Below are positions 37,976 to 47,062 of a stretch of DNA of 64,000 nucleotides, in pieces. Within the stretch, counting starts at the first letter, position 1; every line of letters begins with the position of its first letter. The notes beneath the pieces are model-generated. The model ran no database searches, had not been told where the DNA came from, and was given only the letters and a program-made list of their open reading frames with translations. Origin of the DNA: Gordonia neofelifaecis NRRL B-59395 (lineage in GTDB: Bacteria; Actinomycetota; Actinomycetes; Mycobacteriales; Mycobacteriaceae); NCBI RefSeq assembly GCF_000192435.1, contig NZ_AEUD01000002.1, positions 124,001 to 188,000 on the forward strand. Direction: 5' to 3'. The position numbers and the translations under genes are program-made.

Positions 37976-38641
37976 GGCGCCGATCACGACGCGCGGGATC
38001 AGGGCCTTCCGCTCAGCACCACGCATCGGCTGCTGTCTGCGCTGGTCTCCGCGGACTTCCTGGAGAAGGATGCGGTCTCGGGCCGCTATCGGCTCGGCGG
38101 TGCGCTCGCCCGGTACGGGCAGATCGCATACCGCCAGCATCGGATCTACCTGACCGAGCCGCACCTCGAAAGGCTCGCGGTCACCACCGGCGCGTCGGCC
38201 TCGGTGGCGAAGCGGTACGGCAACGAGGTGGTGCTGCTCGGCACCAGCCGCTGGCGCGAGACCGACGGCGAGGTGCTGCAGGGGATGCGGCTGCCACTGC
38301 ACGCGTCGGCCCTCGGCAAGGTGCTGCTCGCGTACTCCGATGCCGGCATCGACGAGCTCGCCCGCCTGTCATACGAGGCGGGCACCGACCGCGCCGTCGC
38401 CGACGCCGAGGCCCTGGAGAAGGAACTGGCCCTCACTCGCGAGCGCGGCTACGGCTTCAACGACGAGGAATTGATGCCCGATTTCCGGACCGTCGGCCTG
38501 CCGATCTTCGCCGACGACGGTCGGGTCACGTTCGCGCTCGGCATCCGGGGGAGCACCGAACTGATGATCCCGGAGCGGATCCCGTTCCTCGTGGATCTCG
38601 GCCGGGCGACGGCGCGCGAGATCGCGGACGCACTGGCGTAG
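37940..38641 (+). pseudogene. IclR-family regulator lacking its N-terminus
   Basis: The open frame encodes the recognition part of an IclR helix-turn-helix (GLPLSTTHRLLSALVSADFL), the linker GRYRLGGALA and a full effector domain (SASVAKRYGNEVVLLGTSRW, MRLPLHASALGKVLLAYS, ERGYGFNDEELMPDFRTVGL). Upstream it meets a TAG inside the inner palindrome. No ATG, GTG or TTG falls between that stop and the helix-turn-helix, and neither other frame continues the protein. About 30-40 N-terminal residues are missing. The first usable start (GTG 38204) would give only part of the effector domain. Confidence 0.75.
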
Positions 38642-38662
38642 CCCGCGATCCGGCGCACGATT

Positions 38663-40816
38663 CTAGAGCGCCGAAGCGACCTGCCATGCGCTGTGGATCG
38701 CGCCCTGGATGTAGTCGACGCTGCCTGCGTCGCCCACCACGTGCACTTCCGGAACCAGACCGTCCAACCGCTGCGCGAGCGGGGCGGCCGCCGACACGCC
38801 TGCTGCCATGATGACCATCGACGCCGGGACGCTCGACGACTTCGTGTCGACGACCTGACCGCGTTTGTCGGTGATCGCCTCCTTGAACTCGACGGAGCTC
38901 GCGGTGATCCGGACCGGGCGTGCGTGGCGATGGATCGTCACACCGGCCTCCTTGGCGCGGCGGACCGCCGTCCACCGTCGGGGCAGTGCCATCGGCAGTC
39001 CGAGCTGCTGGTTGTCGTGCAGGAGCGTCACATTCCGGCCGCGTTCGGCGAGGAACTCGGCCAGTTCGAGCCCGACCAGGGATCCGCCGATCACGACGAC
39101 GTCCTTGCCGACCGGCAGGATCTTGCGGGTCAGCGCGGCGATGCGCGCCGGTGTCTTGGTGAGACCGGTCAGCTTGCCGAGTCGTCCGGCCACGCGCAGA
39201 TACCAGGTCTGACCGGCGGTGTCTCCGACGCCGGTCATCAACGCGCGCATGGTGTCGCCGGTGTGCACGTGCGGCAGGTCCCCGCCGGGGATGGCCGGGC
39301 GATCGCGCACCGCGCCGGTGGCGACGATGACCGCGTCCGGTGCGAGCTCGGCGATCGCCGCCGGCGTCGCCTCCGTGTTCAACCGGATCTCGACCCCGAG
39401 CCGAGCGGTCTCGGTGCGCAGCCAGTCGAGCAGCGGGTAGTTCGCCGGTGTGGTCAGCGCGGAGAACCACAGGGTGCCGCCGAGCCGATCGGACTTGTCG
39501 AGCACGGTGACGCGGTGTCCGCGCTGGGCGGCGATGCGCGCGGTCTCCAGGCCGGCCGGGCCTGCGCCCACCACGACGACCTTCTTCGACTCGGGGGCCT
39601 TCGTGAGGGTCAGCGGTGCGGCCCCGTCGTTTCCGAGTGCCGGGTTGACCGCGCAGACCGGGACGTCGTCCCAGAAGTTCTCCTGGACGCAGACGTAGCA
39701 GTTGATGCACGGTCGGACCCGCTCCGGAGTGCCCGCACGCAGCTTGTTGACCAGGTCCGGATCGGCGAGCAGCTGTCGGCCCATCGCGACGAAGTCGGCT
39801 TTGCCATCGGCGATCGCCGCGGCGCCGACCTCCGGCAGCACCCGCCCGACGGTGATCACCGGGATCGACACCGACTCCTTGACCACGGCCGCGAGGTCGA
39901 CGAACGCACCCAGACGGTCCGGCAGCGGCCCGTCGGTGAAGTTGCTGAACGGGTTACGGCCCCAGCCGGTCACGTCGATCGCGTCGGCACCCGCCGACTC
40001 GAACATCCGCGCCGCCCGCGCCGCCTCGTCGGTCGAGAGACCGCCTGCCTCGCCGAACTCCCGGCCCGATACACGCACCAGGACGGCCAGATCGTCGCCG
40101 ACGGCGCCCTTCACCGCAGCGATCACCTCGCAGGCGAAGCGAGCACGGTTCTCCAGCGAGCCGCCGTACTCGTCGGTGCGGCGGTTGTCGGCGCGCGACA
40201 GGAACCCGCTCAGGAGATATCCGTGCGCGCAGTGGATTTCCACGGCGTCGGCTCCCGCCTCACGGACCCGGCGCGCCGCGGCGACGTACTGCCGCGTGAT
40301 CTCGGCGATGTCGTCGAGCGTCACCTCGTGGTACGTCGGCGTCTTGCCGCCGGTGACCGCCCCCATCCTGCCGAGTTCGGCCGGGGTGTTGTCGGCGAGT
40401 GCGCTCATGTCATAGGAACTCTGCGGCGCCGAGGCCACCTGCAGCGGGCGGTCGGAGACGGTGTCGATGCGGGCGACCTTGCCATGGTGGACCATTTGCA
40501 CGCACAGTTTCGACCCGGCGTCGTGCACGCCGTCCGCGAGCGCTCTGAGGCCGGGGATGAAGTGGTCGGACGAGAGCCCGGGTTCCTTGGTGCTGGTGCT
40601 GCCCGCCGGATAGCCGACCGAACAGCATCCGGTGATGATCATGCCGGTGCCGCCCGCCGCGCGGGAGACGAAGTGTTCGACGTCCTCCGCCTCGATTACG
40701 CCGTCGACGGAGAGATTCATGTCCATGGCCGACATCAGGACTCGATTGTCCAGCCGCACCGGACCGATGCGGCCGGGTGCGAGGAGCGGAGTCAGGTCGG
40801 CGGTGCGCTGTGCCAT
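38663..40816 (-). CDS. OYE-family FMN/FAD/Fe-S oxidoreductase (2,4-dienoyl-CoA reductase type)
   Basis: 717 residues. An N-terminal old-yellow-enzyme barrel (CAHGYLLSGFLSRADNRRTDEYGG, about 190-213), a cysteine cluster CINCYVC followed by a fourth Cys 12 residues on, then FAD (VVVVGAGPAGLETARIAAQRG) and NAD (VVVIGGSLVGLELAEFLAERG) modules. The family includes FadH and bacterial steroid or bile-acid reductases. The first three cysteines are spaced C-x2-C-x2-C, one residue tighter than the usual C-x2-C-x3-C. Substrate unknown. A GTG three codons upstream is an alternative start. Confidence 0.9.
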   Translation of the reverse strand: MAQRTADLTPLLAPGRIGPVRLDNRVLMSAMDMNLSVDGVIEAEDVEHFVSRAAGGTGMIITGCCSVGYPAGSTSTKEPGLSSDHFIPGLRALADGVHDAGSKLCVQMVHHGKVARIDTVSDRPLQVASAPQSSYDMSALADNTPAELGRMGAVTGGKTPTYHEVTLDDIAEITRQYVAAARRVREAGADAVEIHCAHGYLLSGFLSRADNRRTDEYGGSLENRARFACEVIAAVKGAVGDDLAVLVRVSGREFGEAGGLSTDEAARAARMFESAGADAIDVTGWGRNPFSNFTDGPLPDRLGAFVDLAAVVKESVSIPVITVGRVLPEVGAAAIADGKADFVAMGRQLLADPDLVNKLRAGTPERVRPCINCYVCVQENFWDDVPVCAVNPALGNDGAAPLTLTKAPESKKVVVVGAGPAGLETARIAAQRGHRVTVLDKSDRLGGTLWFSALTTPANYPLLDWLRTETARLGVEIRLNTEATPAAIAELAPDAVIVATGAVRDRPAIPGGDLPHVHTGDTMRALMTGVGDTAGQTWYLRVAGRLGKLTGLTKTPARIAALTRKILPVGKDVVVIGGSLVGLELAEFLAERGRNVTLLHDNQQLGLPMALPRRWTAVRRAKEAGVTIHRHARPVRITASSVEFKEAITDKRGQVVDTKSSSVPASMVIMAAGVSAAAPLAQRLDGLVPEVHVVGDAGSVDYIQGAIHSAWQVASAL

Positions 40817-40883
40817 GGCCGTCACGTTACGACCGGCAAGTGGAACGTGTTTCAGTCTGTCCCGTCGGGTGGGAGGTTGGGTG

Positions 40884-41213
40884 TCATTCGTCGTACGCCC
40901 AGTCGTGGAAACTCCAGAACTTGTGGGGCAGGTCGTTCTCGACGATGAACCCTTCCACCGACCGGTACGACCGCCCGAAGCGGTCGGCCACAGCTTCGAG
41001 GAAGTGGTCGTCGAGGGGAAGGCCGAGGACTTCGCTCAGCTGACGAGTGCCGGCCACGTCGAAGGTTCGGCCCCATTCGTATTCGCTACCGCCGCTGAAG
41101 CTCTGGCCGATGAGTCCGAACGCGTCGTCCGTCAGCGTGATTCGGACGTAGGCGGATCGGGAGTCTTCGAGATAGTAGACCTCGGGAGTGTTCACGCTGC
41201 CCATGAACGACAT
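40884..41213 (-). CDS. Hypothetical protein, small acidic
   Basis: 109 residues with no recognised family. Features: EVYYLEDSRSAYVRITLTDD, GQSFSGGSEYEWGRTFDVAG, and an aromatic-rich end HKFWSFHDWAYDE. It looks like a folded cytosolic alpha/beta protein. Codon use matches its neighbours. I chose an internal ATG preceded by GGAGAAAGCGAGG; a TTG 12 codons upstream is possible. It stands alone between the OYE gene and guaA. Confidence 0.7.
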   Translation of the reverse strand: MSFMGSVNTPEVYYLEDSRSAYVRITLTDDAFGLIGQSFSGGSEYEWGRTFDVAGTRQLSEVLGLPLDDHFLEAVADRFGRSYRSVEGFIVENDLPHKFWSFHDWAYDE

Positions 41214-41323
41214 CGCAGCCTCGCTTTCTCCGCCGCGCGGTTCGGTCAATCCATGATTCGGACTCTACGACCGCCCTCTGACAAGTCCGACTGACCAGCG
41301 GCGACTCGACGTCTGCGGGACGT

Positions 41324-41329
41324 TAGAAT
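41324..41329 (+). promoter_or_regulatory. Candidate -10 box of leaderless guaA transcript
   Basis: TAGAAT lies 6 bases before the guaA GTG and no Shine-Dalgarno is present. Confidence 0.4.
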
Positions 41330-41335
41330 GCATCC

Positions 41336-42919
41336 GTGACGGAAACTTCCCCCGACCACCCGCGTCCCGTACTCGTCGTCGACTTCGGAGCCCAGTACGC
41401 GCAGCTGATCGCTCGCCGCGTTCGCGAGGCTCGTATCTACTCGGAAGTGGTCGCGCACGACGCGACCATCGAGGAGATCAAGGCCAAGAACCCGGCAGCG
41501 CTGATCCTGTCCGGCGGACCGGCGTCGGTGTACGCCGACGACGCGCCGGCCGTCGACGAGGGCATCTTCGACCTGGGGATTCCGGTGTTCGGCATCTGCT
41601 ATGGATTCCAGAAGATGACCACGGCGCTCGGCGGCACGGTCGCCAACACCGGCGGACGCGAGTTCGGTCGCACCACGCTGACCCCGAACGGCGAGGGCTC
41701 GCTGCACCGCGGCTTGCCCGACACCCAGCCGGTCTGGATGAGCCACAACGACGCCGTGCAGGTCGCGCCCGAGGGCTTCACGGTCACCGCGTCGACGCCG
41801 GGCGCACCGGTCGCCGCCTTCGAGTGCGTCGAGCGCGGCATGGCCGGCGTTCAGTACCACCCCGAGGTGCTGCACAGCCCGCACGGCCAAGAAGTGCTGA
41901 CCCGCTTCCTGTACGAGATCGCGAACCTCAAGCCCACGTGGACCGCGGCGAACATCGCCGAGGCGCTGATCGCCGACGTCCGGGCCCAGGTCGGCGACGA
42001 CGGCCTGGCGATCTGCGGATTGTCCGGCGGCGTCGATTCGGCGGTCGCGGCCGCCCTGGTCCAGCGGGCGATCGGCGATCGTCTGACCTGCGTGTTCGTC
42101 GACCACGGGCTGCTGCGTGCGGGTGAGCGCGAGCAGGTGCAGACCGACTTCGTCGCGGCGACCGGCGCGCGACTGGTGACCGTCGACGCCGAGGACGTGT
42201 TCCTCGGTCATCTCGACGGCGTGTCGGATCCGGAGACCAAGCGCAAGATCATCGGCCGCGAGTTCATCCGGTCGTTCGAGGGCGCGGTGTCCGAGGTACT
42301 GGGCGACCAGGCCGCCGCGGGCAAGAAGGTCGACTTCCTCGTCCAGGGCACTCTGTACCCGGACGTGGTCGAGTCGGGCGGCGGCAGCGGCACGGCGAAC
42401 ATCAAGAGCCATCACAACGTCGGCGGGCTGCCTGAGGACCTCGAGTTCAAGCTCGTCGAGCCGCTCCGGCTGCTGTTCAAGGACGAGGTTCGCGCCGTCG
42501 GACGTGAACTCGGTCTGCCCGAGGAGATCGTCGCACGACAGCCGTTCCCCGGGCCCGGCCTCGCGATTCGCATCGTCGGAGCGGTGAACAAGGAACGCCT
42601 GGAGCTGCTGCGCAAAGCCGACCTGATCGCGCGCGAGGAGCTGACGTCGGCCGGACTCGACGGCCAGATCTGGCAGTGCCCGGTGGTGCTGCTGGCCGAC
42701 GTCCGCAGCGTCGGCGTCCAGGGCGACGGTCGTACCTACGGTCACCCGATCGTGCTGCGTCCGGTCTCGAGCGAAGACGCCATGACCGCGGACTGGACCC
42801 GGGTGCCCTACGAGGTCCTGGAGACCATCTCGACGCGCATCACCAACGAGGTGGAGGACGTGAACCGCGTGGTGCTCGACGTGACGAGCAAGCCGCCGGG
42901 GACCATCGAATGGGAGTGA
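41336..42919 (+). CDS. guaA: GMP synthase (glutamine-hydrolysing)
   Basis: 527 residues. It converts XMP to GMP, completing the path begun by guaB in this window. The class I glutaminase domain has the nucleophile in GICYGFQKM (about 85) and His-Glu in QYHPEV. The ATP pyrophosphatase P-loop is LSGGVDS (about 231-237). The dimerisation domain ends with [11 protein letters not shown]. Starts at GTG. Confidence 0.98.
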   Translation: MTETSPDHPRPVLVVDFGAQYAQLIARRVREARIYSEVVAHDATIEEIKAKNPAALILSGGPASVYADDAPAVDEGIFDLGIPVFGICYGFQKMTTALGGTVANTGGREFGRTTLTPNGEGSLHRGLPDTQPVWMSHNDAVQVAPEGFTVTASTPGAPVAAFECVERGMAGVQYHPEVLHSPHGQEVLTRFLYEIANLKPTWTAANIAEALIADVRAQVGDDGLAICGLSGGVDSAVAAALVQRAIGDRLTCVFVDHGLLRAGEREQVQTDFVAATGARLVTVDAEDVFLGHLDGVSDPETKRKIIGREFIRSFEGAVSEVLGDQAAAGKKVDFLVQGTLYPDVVESGGGSGTANIKSHHNVGGLPEDLEFKLVEPLRLLFKDEVRAVGRELGLPEEIVARQPFPGPGLAIRIVGAVNKERLELLRKADLIAREELTSAGLDGQIWQCPVVLLADVRSVGVQGDGRTYGHPIVLRPVSSEDAMTADWTRVPYEVLETISTRITNEVEDVNRVVLDVTSKPPGTIEWE

Positions 42920-42933
42920 TCTCCCGCTGACTC

Positions 42934-42976
42934 ACACGCAGTGCCGCCCGCAGTCGATGCGGGCGGCACTGCGTGT
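42934..42976 (+). terminator. Terminator after guaA
   Basis: A perfect 19-bp stem (ACACGCAGTGCCGCCCGCA and its complement) with a 5-base loop, 14 bases after the guaA stop. Confidence 0.88.
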
Positions 42977-43096
42977 ATTCGCCGGCGATCAGGGATTGGA
43001 CGATCAGCCTGGTAGGGGCGCACGATCAGTACTGAGCGGCGGCCGGGCGGACCCGAACGGTCGGTCGATGTCGGTGGCGGGTGGGATGATTCGAAG

Positions 43097-43264
43097 GTGA
43101 GCAGACAACTCGTCACGGCGATCTACCTGCTGGTCATGATCGCGCTGATCGTCGGCGTCGATTTCGCGTTCCTCCGCGACCAGACCGGGCTGCGGTTGAT
43201 CGTGAACGTTGCGATCGTGCTCGTCTTCCTCGGCGGGTACTTCCTGTTTCTGCGGCCGAGGTAG
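43097..43264 (+). CDS. Small membrane protein (55 residues)
   Basis: A GTG opens a 55-residue frame with two hydrophobic segments, LVTAIYLLVMIALIVGVDFA and LIVNVAIVLVFLGGYFLFL, joined by the polar FLRDQTGLR and ending RPR. The composition is that of a genuine two-pass membrane protein. No ribosome-binding site stands out. Function unknown. It is isolated between guaA and the convergent envelope-stress genes. Confidence 0.7.
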   Translation: MSRQLVTAIYLLVMIALIVGVDFAFLRDQTGLRLIVNVAIVLVFLGGYFLFLRPR

Positions 43265-43353
43265 GCGAGGCGAGTCGTGTTGGGCCTGAGTGGATCTCGA
43301 CACGACTCGTCGCTCGCAAGCTCGCGGTGCGTCTACTCGATCGACCTGACGCC

Positions 43354-43572
43354 CTACTTTCGGCGGAAGCCGCTCGCGATGAGGCCGACGCCGACCACGA
43401 TGCCGACGGCGAGGAGCGCCCACGGCAGGTACGACGTGTCGAGCAGGAAGGGGCCGTCGGCCAGGCACCACGCCGCGACCAGCAGCGTGACGACGGCCGA
43501 GAGTCCCATCATGAAGGAGCGGTGGCGTTCGGGCTCGGCGGTTCCGGCCTGGTCGGGGGTCTCGTCGATCAT
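43354..43572 (-). CDS. Small membrane protein cotranscribed with the PspC/LiaF-like gene
   Basis: 72 residues with two hydrophobic segments (FMMGLSAVVTLLVAAWCLA and LPWALLAVGIVVGVGLIASG) and a basic FRRK end. Its ATG overlaps the stop of the PspC-domain gene (ATGA), so it belongs to the same envelope-stress unit. Function unknown. Confidence 0.78.
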   Translation of the reverse strand: MIDETPDQAGTAEPERHRSFMMGLSAVVTLLVAAWCLADGPFLLDTSYLPWALLAVGIVVGVGLIASGFRRK

Positions 43573-44879
43573 TGCTTCATCTCCACGGTTCCGAGGTTGA
43601 CGTTCGCCTTCACCGTCAGGGTCGGTGTCTTGGCGTCGGGGTTGACGATTCCTTCGGGGCAGGTCTGGTCGCCGACGACGGTGCTGCACTCGGTCTTGAC
43701 GCGGACGTCGTCGGGCAGCCAGATCGTCATGTCGCCGATACCCTGGCGGATCTCGACAGTGCGGTCGTGGTCGAGTGGTCCGACGTCGCGCAGGTCGAGG
43801 GTCGTCGTGCCGACACTCAGCTGATAGGTGTCGCTGAGCTGCGAGACGCTCTGCGGATGCCACGACCGGTCGCCGATGCCACCGGAGGCGAATGAGGGCC
43901 GGTCTCCGGAGAAGATGGTCGAGACCACGGCGACGACCCCGACGATCATGGCGAGCGGCACCAGACCCGAGGCCCGAGTGTTGGTCTGTCGTCGTTGCAG
44001 GGCGTCGATCAGCATGCCGACGCCGAGGACCGCGAGGGCCAGTCCGGCGATCCGGCCGGTGGTGAACCAGTCGACGCCGCCGAGCACGCGCGCCGCGATG
44101 CCGATGGTGGCGGCGATGAGTGCCAGCCCGGCGAAGACGGGCGTCAACGGTGACCGCGGCGGCTTCACGACCGGAGGCTGCGGTGGGGGCGTCGGCTCGG
44201 GGAGGTCCCACGCGAAGCGAGCGGTGCCGAGCGGGTCCCAGGCCGGCGGCGCATCGGGGTCGGCGGGCGGAGCCGGAGGCTCATTCGCCGCCATCGGGAT
44301 CGTCTGGGCGTCGGGACCGGCGGTCGTGCTGGAGGGAACGACGTCTCCGGTCACCACGGTCGCTGCGGGCATCGAGACCGTTGACGCCCCCACGACCGGC
44401 GGGGCGTACGACGGCTGATCGCCGGGGCGCAGCTGGTCTGCGCTGGTGCCTGCGGGAGCCTCCGGCGTCCGCTGGTACAGCAGCCACCACGCTCCCAGCA
44501 TGAGAATCAGTCCGAGGAGTCCGCTGGTGCCCCAGAACGGTGAGGAGGAGCCCATGTTCCCGAGAATGATGACCGCGATGACGGCGACGACGATCCAGTA
44601 CCACGGCATGTCGTGCCGGATCCGGCGATGCGACCGATGCGGCAAGTGGATCCGGCGGGGCGCGGTCTCGTCTTCGGCGGGAAACGCGACGAGAGCCGCG
44701 ATGTACAGCAGGATTCCGCTGCCACCGAACAACGCTGCGACGACGAACGCCACCTTCACCAGGGTCGGATCGATCCGATACCGCATGCCGATGCCGGTAC
44801 AGACGCCGCCGATGGATTTACCGGACCGGCGGCGGACCGGCCGGGTGTTCCAGAGGTCGATCAGAGTCTTGGTGTCCAT
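43569..44879 (-). CDS. PspC-domain membrane protein with LiaF-like C-terminus
   Basis: 436 residues. The N-terminal PspC domain (KSIGGVCTGIGMRYRIDPTL, then a membrane helix) is followed by several more membrane segments and a Pro-rich cytoplasmic linker. A C-terminal beta-rich part (VGTTTLDLRDVG, IRQGIGDMTIWLPDDVRV) resembles the LiaF/cell-wall-stress response domain. LiaF-like proteins inhibit a neighbouring histidine kinase. The gene is divergent from such a kinase here, as in the EsrISR three-component system of Corynebacterium glutamicum. Confidence 0.88.
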   Translation of the reverse strand: MDTKTLIDLWNTRPVRRRSGKSIGGVCTGIGMRYRIDPTLVKVAFVVAALFGGSGILLYIAALVAFPAEDETAPRRIHLPHRSHRRIRHDMPWYWIVVAVIAVIILGNMGSSSPFWGTSGLLGLILMLGAWWLLYQRTPEAPAGTSADQLRPGDQPSYAPPVVGASTVSMPAATVVTGDVVPSSTTAGPDAQTIPMAANEPPAPPADPDAPPAWDPLGTARFAWDLPEPTPPPQPPVVKPPRSPLTPVFAGLALIAATIGIAARVLGGVDWFTTGRIAGLALAVLGVGMLIDALQRRQTNTRASGLVPLAMIVGVVAVVSTIFSGDRPSFASGGIGDRSWHPQSVSQLSDTYQLSVGTTTLDLRDVGPLDHDRTVEIRQGIGDMTIWLPDDVRVKTECSTVVGDQTCPEGIVNPDAKTPTLTVKANVNLGTVEMKQ

Positions 44880-44989
44880 GCGTTCAATGATTGTCGGGCC
44901 GGCCACGGTGTGAATCGGGTTAAACCCTGAGATGCGCCCTGATCTCGCGGAGTTCGGGACGGTCGGACACCAGAGTGTCTGCGGACGCA

Positions 44990-45064
44990 CGCACAGCATT
45001 GACCGTTTCCGCTCGAAACGGTCGAGAATCGAGGTCGGGACGACTGAGTGGTCAATGCTGTGCG
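44990..45064. promoter_or_regulatory. Nested inverted repeats in the divergent envelope-stress control region
   Basis: A 15-bp perfect inverted pair (CGCACAGCATTGACC at 44990-45004, its complement at 45050-45064) spans 45 bases. Inside, GACCGTTTC-CGCTC-GAAACGGTC (45001-45023) is a perfect 9+9 palindrome. Both lie between the divergent PspC/LiaF and kinase genes, where response-regulator sites are expected. Confidence 0.6.
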
Positions 45065-45143
45065 CAGGGCGGCGGCGACCGCTGCCCGGAAACCAGGAAA
45101 GTCCCTGATGTGTGCGTCCGGCAGACGTGCCACTATCGAATCA

Positions 45144-46391
45144 ATGACTCATGTGACCGACCCTCCGCGACTCGACCGTGTGCGCCGCCGCAACGGTGGC
45201 AAGGTGCTGGGCGGGGTGTGCGGCGGGATCGCCGACCATTTGGGCGTCGACGTGTTCCGGGTGCGCGTGGTCTTCGTGGTGCTGGCGGCGCTGGCGGGGG
45301 CCGGGGTGGCGGCGTACGGCCTGCTCTGGTTCTTCTGCCCGACCGGGACGGACGTCGAACGGCCGGCTCCGCGCGAACGACGGCAGGCACAGGGCCTGAT
45401 GGTGATCGGCGTGGTCGCGTTGCTGCTCAACGGAATCGCGGCGTCGAGCGCACCGGCCTCGACGCTGCTGGCGCTGGTGGTGGTGCTCGGCGGAGCGGCG
45501 CTGGTGTGGCGCGAGGTCGACGTCACGGGGGTCTCGGCGCGCGGCGGGGTGGTCACCTGGCTCCGGTTGGCCGCGGGCGCGTTCCTCGTGGTCGGCGGGC
45601 TGGTGGTGCTGGTCGCGGCACCGGATACCGCACTCGCCGGGATGAATCCGACGCTTCTCGCCGTACTCGGCACGCTCTTCGGGGTACTGCTGCTGACGAT
45701 CCCGCTGTGGATGCGGATGTGGCGGACGCTGAACGCCGAGCGTGCGGCCCGCATCCGGAACCAGGAGCGGGAGGAGATCGCCTCCCATCTGCACGACTCG
45801 GTGCTGCAGACGCTCGCGCTGATTCAGAAGCGGGCCGACCAGCCCGACACCGTCGCCCAGCTGGCCCGGCGTCAGGAACGTGAGCTGCGACAGTGGCTCT
45901 TCGGCGACCAGGCGCGACGGCGAGAGTCGTTGGCGGCGGCGGTGTCCGCGGTGTCCGCCGAGGTGGAGGACACGTACGGCGTCGAGATCGAGACCGTCAC
46001 GGTCGGCGACATCGCGCCGGACGAACTTCGCGACGAAGCGGTGGCGAACAGTCTGCAGGCGGTGGTCGCCGCAGCGCGCGAAGCACTGGTCAACGCGGCC
46101 AAGCACTCCGGAGCGGACAAGGTCGACGTCTACTGCGAGGTGGACGACGAGCACGTGGAGGTGTTCGTCCGCGATCGGGGGAAGGGCTTCGACCCCGACT
46201 CCGTGGACCAGGACCGGCAGGGTATCGCGAAGTCGATCCGGGCGCGGATGGAGCGGGTCGGCGGTTCGGTGCGGATCACTTCGACGCCCGGCCGGGGAAC
46301 CAACGTCGCGCTCATGCTGCCGCGCGGACGGGGCCACGGATCGTCGCCGGTACTCGACTCGCAATCACAACAGACACAGGAGTTCTCATAA
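45144..46391 (+). CDS. PspC-domain sensor histidine kinase
   Basis: 415 residues. An N-terminal PspC domain (GGKVLGGVCGGIADHLGVDV, 18-37) is followed by four or five more membrane helices to about residue 195. The HisKA_3 motif EEIASHLHDSVLQTLALIQ has phospho-accepting His217, and the ATPase domain (REALVNAAKHSGADKV, GKGFDP, GRGTNVALMLP). NarL-type kinase whose partner is encoded immediately downstream; the kinase stop shares a base with the regulator's ATG. Probably senses envelope stress. Confidence 0.92.
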   Translation: MTHVTDPPRLDRVRRRNGGKVLGGVCGGIADHLGVDVFRVRVVFVVLAALAGAGVAAYGLLWFFCPTGTDVERPAPRERRQAQGLMVIGVVALLLNGIAASSAPASTLLALVVVLGGAALVWREVDVTGVSARGGVVTWLRLAAGAFLVVGGLVVLVAAPDTALAGMNPTLLAVLGTLFGVLLLTIPLWMRMWRTLNAERAARIRNQEREEIASHLHDSVLQTLALIQKRADQPDTVAQLARRQERELRQWLFGDQARRRESLAAAVSAVSAEVEDTYGVEIETVTVGDIAPDELRDEAVANSLQAVVAAAREALVNAAKHSGADKVDVYCEVDDEHVEVFVRDRGKGFDPDSVDQDRQGIAKSIRARMERVGGSVRITSTPGRGTNVALMLPRGRGHGSSPVLDSQSQQTQEFS

Positions 46392-47056
46392 TGTCCGACA
46401 AGACCTACCGGGTGTTCCTGGTCGACGACCACGGCGTGTTCCGCTCCGGCGTGCGCGCCGAGCTCGCCGGTGAGGCGGGACTCGAGGTGGTCGGTGATGC
46501 GGGCAACGTGCCGGAGTCGGTGGCGGGGATCGTCGAACTGCGGCCCGACGTGGTGCTGCTCGACGTGCACATGCCTGGCGGGGGCGGGGTGGCGGTGCTG
46601 CGCGGTGTCACCGACGCGCTCGGCTCGGACGCGCCGGTGTTCCTGGCGCTGAGCGTCTCCGACGCGGCGACCGACGTGATCGCGACCATCCGAGCCGGCG
46701 CCCGCGGGTACGTGACCAAGACCATCGACGGCGGCGAGCTCGCCGATGCGGTGCGGCGGGTCGCGGAGGGCGATGCGGTCTTCAGCCCGCGGCTGGCGGG
46801 CTTCGTCCTCGATTCGTTCACCGGCCGGTCGCCGGTGCCGGAGCCGCAGCTCGACCCGGAGCTCGATTCCCTGACCCGCCGGGAGATGGAGGTGCTGCGG
46901 CTGCTGGCCCGCGGCTACACCTATCGGGAGATCGCCGAGGAATTGTTCATCTCGGTGAAGACCGTGGAGACGCACGCGTCGAACGTGCTCCGCAAGACGC
47001 AGCAGTCCAACCGCAACGCGCTCACGCGGTGGGCGGTGAATCGCCAGATCGGCTGA
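46391..47056 (+). CDS. NarL/LuxR-family response regulator
   Basis: 221 residues. Receiver domain with acidic Asp12-Asp13, phospho-accepting Asp58 (VVLLDVHMPG) and the conserved YVTKTID lysine. The LuxR DNA-binding domain LTRREMEVLRLLARGYTYRE and IAEELFISVKTVETHASNVL is at about 155-200. It forms a two-component pair with the kinase and probably targets the divergent PspC/LiaF promoter. Confidence 0.95.
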   Translation: MSDKTYRVFLVDDHGVFRSGVRAELAGEAGLEVVGDAGNVPESVAGIVELRPDVVLLDVHMPGGGGVAVLRGVTDALGSDAPVFLALSVSDAATDVIATIRAGARGYVTKTIDGGELADAVRRVAEGDAVFSPRLAGFVLDSFTGRSPVPEPQLDPELDSLTRREMEVLRLLARGYTYREIAEELFISVKTVETHASNVLRKTQQSNRNALTRWAVNRQIG

Positions 47057-47062
47057 TCGGCG

